Part shown: one piece after another, positions 1 to 6,632 of the stretch
How positions within the stretch are numbered: position 1 is the first letter of the stretch
How the letters are laid out: each line of letters starts with the position of its first letter
Assembly: GCA_002727275.1 (NCBI GenBank)
Contig: PBWO01000045.1
Location: forward strand, 1-31,632
Direction: 5' to 3'
Length of the DNA stretch: 31,632 bases
Source of the DNA: Methanobacteriota archaeon
GTDB taxonomy: Archaea > Thermoplasmatota > Poseidoniia > Poseidoniales > Thalassarchaeaceae
The notes under the pieces: model-generated
Told to the model about the DNA's origin: nothing
Seen by the model: the letters and a program-made list of their open reading frames with translations, nothing else
Databases searched by the model: none
Program-made: the position numbers and the translations under genes

Positions 1-2
1 CA

Positions 3-386
3 GCTTTACACGCCGATGCGATGGACCGTGGCGTAGTTATCACTTCACCCGCTTCAATGATTGCGCTTCTGCGTACTGCCGCACTCTACTGGCAACAAGT
101 CCGCTTCGCCGAAGAGGCAAGGGACGTGGTTGAAGTTGCGCAAGAATTCTACAAGCGCATGGCTGTCTGGTCTGAACACTTCGCCAAGGTTGGCAAGGGA
201 CTTGGCAATGCGGCTGAATTCTACAACAAGGCCGTCGGCTCTTGGGAAACGAATGTGTTACCGAAAGGCCGTCAATTAGAGAATCTAGACATTGCGACCA
301 ATCTGCCAAAAACTCTGGATGAGCCGAAGAAAGTCGGCAACTCGCTACGTGAGCCTTCCGTGCTTAGAGCCGAAGAGGAGGAATGA
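3..386 (+). CDS. rmuC: RmuC-family DNA recombination protein, C-terminal part (partial)
   Basis: This is the 3' end of a gene that starts outside the window. The frame is open from base 3, reading ALHADAM before the first in-frame ATG at 21, so that ATG is internal. The visible stretch matches the C-terminal half of RmuC: DRGVVITSPASMIALLR, then LYWQQ, then a helical tail with AEEFYKRM-like heptads and a VLPKGRQLENL segment near the end. RmuC proteins carry a PD-(D/E)XK-type nuclease fold with a coiled-coil N-terminus and are linked to limiting DNA rearrangements at inverted repeats; the coiled coil would lie upstream of the window. The tail after residue ~95 is charged and poorly conserved. 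The family call is firm; the in vivo role in archaea is inferred. Confidence 0.85.
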   Translation, partial: ALHADAMDRGVVITSPASMIALLRTAALYWQQVRFAEEARDVVEVAQEFYKRMAVWSEHFAKVGKGLGNAAEFYNKAVGSWETNVLPKGRQLENLDIATNLPKTLDEPKKVGNSLREPSVLRAEEEE

Positions 387-397
387 TGTCCCTCCTC
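375..397 (+). repeat. Inverted repeat over the rmuC stop, upstream of the M23 gene
   Basis: GAGGAGG (375-381) and CCTCCTC (391-397) are perfect complements with a 9-base loop. The left arm contains a strong Shine-Dalgarno-like GGAGG; the rmuC stop codon lies in the loop. If transcribed it could hide the ribosome-binding site. It may also be a coincidence of purine-rich coding sequence followed by Leu codons. Confidence 0.4.
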
Positions 398-405
398 CTA
401 CTCGT

Positions 406-993
406 ATGTTCATGATTGATTGGGATTCGCATGATTTTCAGCCGGTCGTACACCTTCCTGATGAGTACGAAGTAAGGGACTTCACATCGGGTGAAGACTC
501 GCCCTCGAAGTACGAATATGATATCGGCAGATACGATGAACTACGCCCGGGAATGTATTCTACCGAACTTTTCGAGGGAAGGAGATTTCTACACGTGGGA
601 ATCGACATCGGTGCACCTGTCGGCACACCGTGTATGGCTTTCGCTGACGGAGAAATCTCACACTTCGGCTACAATCCGGCCGACGGCGATTATGGTAATG
701 TTGTGATTACCAAACACTTGCTAGAAGGTGTTCCTTTCTGGGCCCTATACGGGCACCTAGATGCGGCCTCAATTGTCGATAAACAAGTCGGCCAACCAGT
801 CTCCGCGGGAGAGGTAATCTGTTGGATGGGAGATAAGCACGAGAATGGTGGCTGGGAGCCGCACCTGCACTTCCAGCTCTCCCTCATAGAGCCAGAGACT
901 CACGATCTTCCTGGCGTAGTAGCGCCCGAAGACAGAGAACATGCTCTTGCGATATACCCCGATCCAAGGAATGTCCTAGGGCCACTCTACTAA
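406..993 (+). CDS. M23-family (LytM/lysostaphin-type) metallopeptidase
   Basis: A 195-residue protein with the full zinc-site pattern of peptidase family M23: H63-x3-D67 in HVGIDIGAPVGTP, H117 in YGHLD, and the H153-L-H155 motif in PHLHFQ. Known M23 enzymes cut glycine-containing peptide crosslinks of bacterial walls. There is no signal peptide or membrane helix, so it is predicted cytosolic, which makes wall degradation an unlikely role in an archaeon without murein. The start is chosen as ATG 406 (MFMIDWD); ATG 412 is also possible. Upstream in-frame sequence overlaps rmuC and looks like out-of-frame translation. The strong GGAGG at 377-381 does not serve this frame but a 10-codon ORF (383-415). 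The stop codon interlocks with that of the convergent isomerase gene. Confidence 0.85.
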   Translation: MFMIDWDSHDFQPVVHLPDEYEVRDFTSGEDSPSKYEYDIGRYDELRPGMYSTELFEGRRFLHVGIDIGAPVGTPCMAFADGEISHFGYNPADGDYGNVVITKHLLEGVPFWALYGHLDAASIVDKQVGQPVSAGEVICWMGDKHENGGWEPHLHFQLSLIEPETHDLPGVVAPEDREHALAIYPDPRNVLGPLY

Positions 994-2033
994 ACAGTAG
1001 ACAAGTGTGCCTTGAGTGATTCAATCGGTGCCATCTCCGAAGGGTCATTGCCCTTCATCACAGCCAGCATTATTGAGACCCAATCGGTGACGTGTGCGGC
1101 ATACAACAGCCGTTCTAACAGGCTTTCACCCTCACATTCAATCCTCCAAGAAACCTGGCTCTCAATATTATCCATTAGCCAATTCATCCTAGCCTCGCTG
1201 CGCGGGTGAATGCCTTCGCAGGTGAGTGCCACCATTGCTCTTGATTCGCCCTCAGAGTGCCAAGCCACGATCTCATTGTGATTCATCTCCGGTACATCAG
1301 CAGGACTGGCAAAACCATTCGCGTTCTCATTGATCTGGCATGCGAAACGGAATCCAGCAGCACTCATCTCGGTTGGAGATATAATTCCGACTTCCCTATC
1401 CAATAGGGATCTTGCCATAGTCTGCCACATCTCCTCTCCCCCGACTGGATCTGCTTCGGCTGAAGCCTTACTCAGCCTATCGAGCATTTCCTTCAGGTCG
1501 TCATCTTCGGGCCTTCTCAGAAGACCCATGTCCCAGCAGACTGCCATCTGTGAACCGAAGATGTGGCCAAAGGCAGACCTAGGCATCTGACCTCCTGAGA
1601 TTTCGATTAGAGTAGCATCATCGTTGCCCAAAACTAAGTCTGAAAGAATACCTCCGGAGGAAATTGCAATCACGGAACCTCCTGATTCCAGCGCCTCTCT
1701 AGCACCATCTACAGTTTCCTCTGTGTTTCCCGAGTAAGATGTGGCGAGTACTAGCCATTCTGGGCCCCACCAACTAGGAAGGCCGTAGTCACTCCAGACT
1801 ACAAATGGCATACCTCCCTCGGAATCTGCTAGTGACTTGAGGAATCGCCCTCCTGCGCCTGAACCACCCATCCCGATGCATACTACTCCACTCCAGTCAG
1901 TATCTGAACTCAATCCAGTCTCTCGATTTATTGCTCTCCTGAAGTCTTCGACGAAGGAACGAGTCAGGTCGGCCATATTGCCTGAATCGTGTTTCAATAG
2001 TTGTTCTACCATTTCGGAATCACTCATTGACAT
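990..2033 (-). CDS. Bifunctional phosphoglucose/phosphomannose isomerase (SIS domain)
   Basis: A 347-residue double-SIS sugar isomerase that should interconvert glucose-6-P or mannose-6-P with fructose-6-P in the cytosol. Visible motifs are GMGGSGAGG (54-62), SYSGNTEET (99-107), ISSGG in the first SIS domain, and PEMNHNEIVAWH in the second, which holds the catalytic Glu and His of the archaeal PGI/PMI family. The C-terminal DWVSIMLA..DPSEMAPIESLK signature is typical of this family and not of classical PGI. Length is normal for the archaeal enzyme. The ATG at 2033 overlaps the end of the NMD3 gene by 14 bp, so the two are translationally coupled. ATG 2027 is an alternative start. The stop (TAG, 992-990) shares bases with the TAA of the M23 gene. 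Confidence 0.92.
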   Translation of the reverse strand: MSMSDSEMVEQLLKHDSGNMADLTRSFVEDFRRAINRETGLSSDTDWSGVVCIGMGGSGAGGRFLKSLADSEGGMPFVVWSDYGLPSWWGPEWLVLATSYSGNTEETVDGAREALESGGSVIAISSGGILSDLVLGNDDATLIEISGGQMPRSAFGHIFGSQMAVCWDMGLLRRPEDDDLKEMLDRLSKASAEADPVGGEEMWQTMARSLLDREVGIISPTEMSAAGFRFACQINENANGFASPADVPEMNHNEIVAWHSEGESRAMVALTCEGIHPRSEARMNWLMDNIESQVSWRIECEGESLLERLLYAAHVTDWVSIMLAVMKGNDPSEMAPIESLKAHLSTV

Positions 2034-3078
2034 GCCTCCTTCCTGTAGGCAGGGCTACCCATGCCCCGTCTATGAAGCCGATGCGTATGCGACTGGTATT
2101 GCCATCGTCATCGTAGGGTAGAGCCACGGTCACCATTCTGTAATCAGTGGGATCCATTACCTCAACTGCTGAGCTGTCTCTGTTCATCACCTCGACAAAA
2201 TGCTGATCTCTGCTTGGACAGACTACAATGGACTTCTCCATATCCCTCCATGTAGCACCGGATCTCTCGTATCTGTCAAGACGGCGCAGGCTGGGGCCAT
2301 CGCTCTGCCATCCGTCGATCATCCACAATTGCTTCCTGAAACGGACAACGTCGTCCAAATCGTAAGCAGGTTTGCGGTAACTCAGAGTCAGCCTAGTGAC
2401 ATCGATGCCATCATTTGAGCCCACAACTGTGGAAGTTTCCTTTATTGTGCCCCCATGGGTCCTGACGAGTCTTCTCCCCCAATTCCTAGCCATTGCCTTG
2501 GAACCGAGTTGTAGATCCCAACCCCCGGTCACCGGCCCCTCCTTAGTGATGAAAAACATAGGGTCCGGTTCCATTCTCTCAAGCATCTGGTCCAATGTGC
2601 CTCTAAGTTGCTTGAGTTCGACATCATCCAAACGCCTCCCAGCTGACCTCAGTTGAACTGTAGCCTCGAAGTAAGATCCAGCCTTCCTAGTACAGGGAGT
2701 GCATACCGCGTTGCTGGTCTGAAGTAGTGACTCGTGACTGTCATTGAACTCGTAGTCCTCTATGGTTCCTGAAACCTCGACGTGAAGTCTGTATGTCCTA
2801 TCGTCAATTGGTTCGACAGAGAAAGAAACTTCAACATTCTGGGCGCGCTCTTCGGCAACCAGATTCTCCCTGATCCTGAGGTCTGCTATATCTTCAGAGT
2901 TCATCTTTGACCATCTTCCACGGATCTCGTATGAATCGCACTTGGCGCAGCGAGACTGTTGTATCCTCTCTGGAAGTTTTGAGAGTTCGGTTCGCTGTCT
3001 GAGACAGGCTTCGCACATCCTCTCCGATGTCAGAGGCGGAGGTGCCCCGCAAGCGATGCAAAATGCTCCGTCGGTCAT
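2020..3078 (-). CDS. NMD3-family ribosome biogenesis protein
   Basis: A 352-residue archaeal NMD3 homologue. The N-terminus carries paired cysteines of zinc-binding modules: C7xxC10, C22xxC25, C44xxC47 and C126xxC129, the last in the TPC motif followed by GSYFEATVQLR, a hallmark of the family. In eukaryotes Nmd3 is the export adaptor of the 60S subunit; archaeal versions have no nucleus to export from and are thought to act in late large-subunit maturation. The C-terminal part (from about 230) contains the LTLSYRKP..DLDDVVRF segment. It sits between the cytochrome c maturation genes and the sugar isomerase, all on the minus strand. A 63-bp gap separates it from the CcmD-like gene upstream, so it may have its own promoter. 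Start ATG 3078 is followed at once by the first zinc knuckle. Confidence 0.9.
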   Translation of the reverse strand: MTDGAFCIACGAPPPLTSERMCEACLRQRTELSKLPERIQQSRCAKCDSYEIRGRWSKMNSEDIADLRIRENLVAEERAQNVEVSFSVEPIDDRTYRLHVEVSGTIEDYEFNDSHESLLQTSNAVCTPCTRKAGSYFEATVQLRSAGRRLDDVELKQLRGTLDQMLERMEPDPMFFITKEGPVTGGWDLQLGSKAMARNWGRRLVRTHGGTIKETSTVVGSNDGIDVTRLTLSYRKPAYDLDDVVRFRKQLWMIDGWQSDGPSLRRLDRYERSGATWRDMEKSIVVCPSRDQHFVEVMNRDSSAVEVMDPTDYRMVTVALPYDDDGNTSRIRIGFIDGAWVALPTGRRHVNE

Positions 3079-3118
3079 GTTCCTCGCCGGGTTGCGCCCC
3101 TCCGCCCCGTTTCAAGGG

Positions 3119-3131
3119 TTCCCGTAGGGAA
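3119..3131. repeat. Short perfect dyad in the ccmD-NMD3 gap
   Basis: TTCCC and GGGAA around a 3-base loop. On the minus strand the T-run lies before and not after the stem, so it does not look like a canonical intrinsic terminator for the ccm genes. No convincing TATA box is visible in this 63-bp gap. Confidence 0.25.
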
Positions 3132-3141
3132 AAATGTGTTC

Positions 3142-3282
3142 TCACTCGCTTTCTTCTATAGATACGGCGTTTTCGACCGCTGCAAGACGGGTATCGACAT
3201 CGGCCAACCTAGTAACTAGACGATAGACATAAGTCCCGATTAGGCCAATCATCGCTGCGTAAGCCAATCCGAGCTCAGTCAC
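3142..3282 (-). CDS. CcmD-like small membrane protein (heme exporter subunit)
   Basis: An unlisted 46-residue ORF directly downstream of ccmC. It starts at GTG 3282 (MTELGLAYAAMIGLIGTYVY...) and ends at TGA 3144-3142. The layout is that of CcmD: a short polar N-terminus, one hydrophobic helix (about residues 5-23), then a charged amphipathic tail (RLADVDTRLAAVENAV). Bacterial CcmD is a small one-helix protein that joins CcmABC and helps release heme-loaded CcmE. An in-frame TTG at 3291 would overlap the ccmC stop by TTGA, which would extend it by three residues. Sequence similarity to CcmD is weak as usual for this family; the call rests on size, topology and position after ccmC. Confidence 0.75.
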   Translation of the reverse strand: MTELGLAYAAMIGLIGTYVYRLVTRLADVDTRLAAVENAVSIEESE

Positions 3283-3287
3283 ACCGC

Positions 3288-4001
3288 TCAATGCACCGCC
3301 CCCTTATCCAATTGACGCTGCAGGTGACTCAGTCTTGATTCTATCCTATGGAGGGTGTCGCTGAGTATGGCGAGACCTACGAAAAGAAGTAGAAACGAAG
3401 CAAAGCCGAGTATCAGTACTGTCAGTATCTCCGGGGCCAAACCCGACTCTTCGCTTTCGATGATAACAATTCCAGGGTGCCGCTCCTGATACCATGTCGT
3501 GGCGAGAGCCGTTACAGGAACCAAAGCGAACCCAAAGAGTCCGATTGCGGCGATGGTGTCCCTAGTTCCCTGGCCATCGGGCTGAGACCCTCTGGCCAGA
3601 ACTAGAAACAGAGATACTGCAGTCAGAAGTCCGTAGGTGTTGAGTCTCAAGTCTCCCCAATCCCAAGGAACTCCCCATTCAGCAGATCCCCAAATCGGGC
3701 CTGAGATCACTACGCCTAGCCCGAACAACAGAGCGAGGTCTGAACCCGTGCAAATCATCCTCCACCCCATATCGGAGCGCCTTGCATACCATGCTACTGA
3801 GCCGATGAAAAGGACGCAATAGGCGAGGAATGACGACCATGCAAATGGAACATGCCAGTAGAGAATCCTGTATGCCTCGGGAGAGTTCCAAGCTTCGGGA
3901 TCTACTGTCGGGGCCCAACTGAAGCCCAGAAGCAGGGTCATGGCCGCACCTGTGAGTCCGAGTCCTGTGAGAGCGATTCCTACTCTCGATACTCCGGCCA
4001 T
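3288..4001 (-). CDS. ccmC: CcmC-like heme exporter / cytochrome c assembly membrane protein
   Basis: A 237-residue six-helix membrane protein. The signature tryptophan-rich loop of the heme-handling protein superfamily is present (WGSAEWGVPWDWGDLRL, 104-120), followed by the family's LNTYG. Two histidines flank it as in bacterial CcmC: H50 in LYWHVPFAW and H175 in QERHPG, expected axial heme ligands. CcmC presents heme on the outer face of the membrane to the chaperone CcmE during cytochrome c maturation. The C-terminus ends in a short coiled segment (LHRIESRLSHLQRQL). It lies 38 bp downstream of the CcmAB fusion and is followed by the CcmD-like gene. No ccmE, ccmF or ccmH is in this window, so the rest of the pathway must be elsewhere or absent. 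Confidence 0.9.
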   Translation of the reverse strand: MAGVSRVGIALTGLGLTGAAMTLLLGFSWAPTVDPEAWNSPEAYRILYWHVPFAWSSFLAYCVLFIGSVAWYARRSDMGWRMICTGSDLALLFGLGVVISGPIWGSAEWGVPWDWGDLRLNTYGLLTAVSLFLVLARGSQPDGQGTRDTIAAIGLFGFALVPVTALATTWYQERHPGIVIIESEESGLAPEILTVLILGFASFLLLFVGLAILSDTLHRIESRLSHLQRQLDKGAVH

Positions 4002-4039
4002 ACCCGCGCGAGAATGCTACTAGTCATCAATGCTAGTCC

Positions 4040-5473
4040 TCAGGCATCAGGCAGGAGAACAGCAACAGCCCAAACTACAACAGAGATTACGCTCGCAATG
4101 AGGCAGGATATCAGAGGATCGCCGAGATTGACGCCGAAGGACATGCCATCCGTCATCATCAGTGAGAGAGCGTCTGTCAGTTGCAGGAAGGGCCAGACTA
4201 GCACTAGCAGCAATAATGATGCCGTAACTGCAGAGGCCCTACGTAGATCTGCAACCAGCAGATGCAACGCGGCTGCCGCAGCAGCGATATCTATCATTAT
4301 CACCGCTGGTAGCCAGAGCCAACGAGTAATCTCAGAGTGATGCACGAAGTCTGCGGGATCTATCAGAACTACCCATGCGAGGTATGTAATCGGCAGAGGT
4401 AGAACGATTGAGGCCCCAAGGAAGGAGTAGGTTTGCCTTACGCCGGGGCCAATCATAGCATTCCACCAAGCACCGCATCTTTCCTCAGCGAGACGACTAG
4501 CGAGGGCGGGAGAGATGATTGCAGTAATGAATGCCGGGGCCAAAACTAGGGCAGCGACTAGATCGTTTCCAACATGAGTCATGTCGATCCCTCCCATCAG
4601 CGCGTATGATAGAAGGAGCGCGACTAGAGCGGGTGCTGCCCTCCCAATGGTATCCAGGGGATTCCTAGTTTCCATCTTTATTGCCCATCGAATCAGCGCT
4701 CTGTGAGTACTCTGCTCCGTAGACGGCAGTGGGCTGGGCAAGTCTGAAGGAGTTCCTTCGGAGTTGCCGTTTGACTCATTCAGAGCCCCATTAGTGACTT
4801 CCATCTCACGGTCACAGCAGTCAATGACTGCTTGATCGTGAGTTGCCACCATTACTGCGTGGCCATGTTCTGCGAGTGCCCTCAACCAGCCAATCAGGAG
4901 TCCTTTGCCAGCCCGATCCAATCCCTCAGATGGCTCATCCAGAAACACTACTCTAGACTCTGCGCTGAGTGCCGCGGGTGCTAGCCCACAGAGAACTGCC
5001 AGACGCCGGCGCTGTCCGCCTGATAGTTGGGCGACTCTGTCGGCCCTACGGTGCTCGAGGCCCCAATCTCTGAGGATATCCGAGGTTGTCGGCTCGGACA
5101 GTTCTCTACCGGTGACTCTGAGTGCTACTTCGAACCTCTCCTCTACGGTCTCCTCGCCGCAAATCCCGTCTCTTTGGAGAGTGAGTCCAGTTGGAGGTGG
5201 CCGGTTCCTTCGTCCTTCGTAATCCCTCACAACCTGCATCTTTCCAGAATCACTCTTTCTATTGACTGCACCCTCGGACAGAGGAAGAATTCCTGCACAG
5301 GCCTCCAGCATGGTAGTCTTGCCTGAACCGTTCTCCCCAGTAAGTGCGACAACTTCGCCTACCGAGAGTTCGAAATCAACTGCGTTGAGTACTGTTCTGT
5401 CGCCTCTCTCGACTGACATGCCTGACGTCTGTAGCATCGGGCCGGTTGCCATGAGTCCGGGAGTAAGGTGCAT
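4040..5473 (-). CDS. CcmA-CcmB fusion: heme-export ABC transporter ATPase plus permease
   Basis: A 477-residue protein with an N-terminal ABC ATPase and a C-terminal membrane domain. ATPase motifs: Walker A GENGSGKTT (46-54), signature LSGGQRRR (150-157), Walker B VVFLDEPSEGLD (175-186), H-loop H212 in VATHDQ. A polar Ser/Pro/Glu-rich linker follows (about 230-258), then roughly six hydrophobic helices from 278 to 475, with a loop ERCGAWWNAMIGPGVRQTY resembling the conserved cytoplasmic loop of CcmB. The bacterial counterparts CcmA and CcmB are separate genes of one heme-export ABC complex. The next genes downstream are ccmC and a CcmD-like gene, in the order ABCD, which supports the assignment. 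Start ATG 5473; ATG 5452 also fits. The ATPase half is certain; CcmB identity is inferred from order and topology. Confidence 0.75.
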   Translation of the reverse strand: MHLTPGLMATGPMLQTSGMSVERGDRTVLNAVDFELSVGEVVALTGENGSGKTTMLEACAGILPLSEGAVNRKSDSGKMQVVRDYEGRRNRPPPTGLTLQRDGICGEETVEERFEVALRVTGRELSEPTTSDILRDWGLEHRRADRVAQLSGGQRRRLAVLCGLAPAALSAESRVVFLDEPSEGLDRAGKGLLIGWLRALAEHGHAVMVATHDQAVIDCCDREMEVTNGALNESNGNSEGTPSDLPSPLPSTEQSTHRALIRWAIKMETRNPLDTIGRAAPALVALLLSYALMGGIDMTHVGNDLVAALVLAPAFITAIISPALASRLAEERCGAWWNAMIGPGVRQTYSFLGASIVLPLPITYLAWVVLIDPADFVHHSEITRWLWLPAVIMIDIAAAAAALHLLVADLRRASAVTASLLLLVLVWPFLQLTDALSLMMTDGMSFGVNLGDPLISCLIASVISVVVWAVAVLLPDA

Positions 5474-5544
5474 CGTTTGAGTGATTCCATACTACGAAGC
5501 GGCTATTCGCATAGACCTCAGCGCACGGACAAGGGGGCAGATGA
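5474..5544. promoter_or_regulatory. Divergent intergenic region, ccm cluster / rhomboid
   Basis: This 71-bp gap must hold promoters for both the minus-strand ccm cluster and the plus-strand rhomboid-subtilase-maf run. I see only a weak A/T-containing stretch (CTATTCGCATAG, near 5502-5513) and no clear TATA box. A G-rich run at 5533-5537 lies 7 bases before the rhomboid TTG start and may act as its ribosome-binding site. Confidence 0.4.
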
Positions 5545-6564
5545 TTGAGTGCATTGGATTGGCCCGATATCATACTTCTTGCTGCAATGCTATCTGTAGC
5601 TATTGCCCCGTTTGTCTGGGCTGTGCGCTCTCATACTAGTGTCGCTTTAGCAACAGTTCTCTCCCTCCTCCTAGTCTCATTTGTACAGTACGCGGAGTCA
5701 TCTCTGGGAAGTTTTTCCATGAGTCAATCATGGGTCATAGACTCCATGGGAATCAAGCCGAACATAATGACAAAACCTCCTGAGTTCTATCGAATGGTGA
5801 CCGCAGCATGGCTCCATGCTGGATGGATTCATGTTCTTGGAAATATCATTGTCGTAGCATTGGTCGGGGTTCCCTTAGAGCAGCGTCTTGGCCCCCGTAG
5901 ATGGGTCGTGGCATACTGCCTAGGATTCATGGGGGGAAATATCGCATGGATTCTCACCCATCCAGATTCATCAGTCCCTGCAATTGGGGCCAGCGGGGCT
6001 GCTTTCGGACTGCTTGGGACATACATGGCATGCTGGCCAGACGATAAGATCGAGTTCCCACTCTTGTTTCTGATTAGGGCATGGCCTGTATGGCTGATCG
6101 TCTTTGTCAGGTTGGGCCTGGAGGTCTGGCAGATATACGACTTGCAGACAGCTACTGCCGGGCAGTCGAATGTTGCACATATGGCGCATTTAGGTGGGTT
6201 CTTTCTAGCATATCTGCTTGCAAGACCGTTGGCCAGAGGTGCCCCCAGTTCTCTGGATGAGTCCACAGGAATCTCTGGTGTGGAGCGTTCTACAGCCATG
6301 AGGGAGTACACCAAGAGTCGCATGGGCAGTCTGGACGATGACCCTTGGAAATTGGCTGGAAAACCGCTTCATGGAGTGGCAGAAAGAATTCTGTCACGCC
6401 TCAGGGAAGAAGGTGATGAGTTGGAGACCAGAAGGGCATGGTTGGAGGAGTTGTCTGAGAATGCAATCTGTCCTACATGTGATGGCGAGATCGTAACGGA
6501 GATGAATGGCGAAATATGCCGTCTGAAGTGTACGCTTTCCGGCTCTCACCTCAACTGGCCGTAA
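5545..6564 (+). CDS. Rhomboid-family intramembrane serine protease with C-terminal Zn-ribbon
   Basis: A 339-residue membrane protein. The rhomboid active site is complete: H96-x3-N100 (HAGWIHVLGN) on the second core helix, Ser150 in GASGAAFG, and His215 in AHLGG. About six helices are followed by a 110-residue cytosolic tail ending in a putative zinc ribbon, C309xxC312 and C325x3C329, the latter pair wider than the usual CxxC. Rhomboids cleave single-pass membrane proteins within the bilayer. The next gene encodes a subtilase anchored by a single C-terminal helix, a plausible substrate. The start is TTG 5545 (MSALDWPDI); no ATG fits this frame before the first helix. The zinc-ribbon tail is an unusual addition. 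Confidence 0.9.
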   Translation: MSALDWPDIILLAAMLSVAIAPFVWAVRSHTSVALATVLSLLLVSFVQYAESSLGSFSMSQSWVIDSMGIKPNIMTKPPEFYRMVTAAWLHAGWIHVLGNIIVVALVGVPLEQRLGPRRWVVAYCLGFMGGNIAWILTHPDSSVPAIGASGAAFGLLGTYMACWPDDKIEFPLLFLIRAWPVWLIVFVRLGLEVWQIYDLQTATAGQSNVAHMAHLGGFFLAYLLARPLARGAPSSLDESTGISGVERSTAMREYTKSRMGSLDDDPWKLAGKPLHGVAERILSRLREEGDELETRRAWLEELSENAICPTCDGEIVTEMNGEICRLKCTLSGSHLNWP

Positions 6565-6595
6565 TCGCGGTTCAAACTAACTGGGACAGGTTGGG

Positions 6596-6602
6596 ATTAT
6601 AC
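6596..6602 (+). promoter_or_regulatory. Putative TATA box of the subtilase gene
   Basis: ATTATAC is centred 34 bases before ATG 6633. With the usual archaeal TATA-to-start distance of about 26 bases, transcription would begin near 6625, leaving a leader of only about 8 bases. This supports the 6633 start. The call is inferred from sequence only. Confidence 0.45.
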
Positions 6603-6615
6603 AGCATACGAGTTT

Positions 6616-6632
6616 GGCTCTCTGTGAGAGCC
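6616..6632 (+). repeat. Perfect inverted repeat abutting the subtilase start codon
   Basis: GGCTCTC (6616-6622) and GAGAGCC (6626-6632) are perfect complements around TGT, and the second arm ends at the base before ATG 6633. It spans the predicted transcription start, so as DNA it could be a regulator-binding palindrome. If the transcript begins further upstream it would be an RNA hairpin touching the start codon. Confidence 0.6.

Noticed and set aside
292..405. N-terminal extension of the M23 peptidase upstream of ATG 406
   Set aside because: It overlaps the rmuC coding region in another frame, has no family similarity and no start codon with a fitting ribosome-binding site.
3852..4340. Open frame of 162 codons on the plus strand across ccmC and ccmAB
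   Set aside because: It spans the gap of two convincing minus-strand genes, and the translation shows only low-complexity Ser/Thr/Ala sequence.
6516..6632. Longer start for the subtilase, overlapping the rhomboid gene
   Set aside because: It would bury the signal peptide behind 39 residues; ATG 6633 gives a normal signal peptide and a TATA-like box lies upstream.
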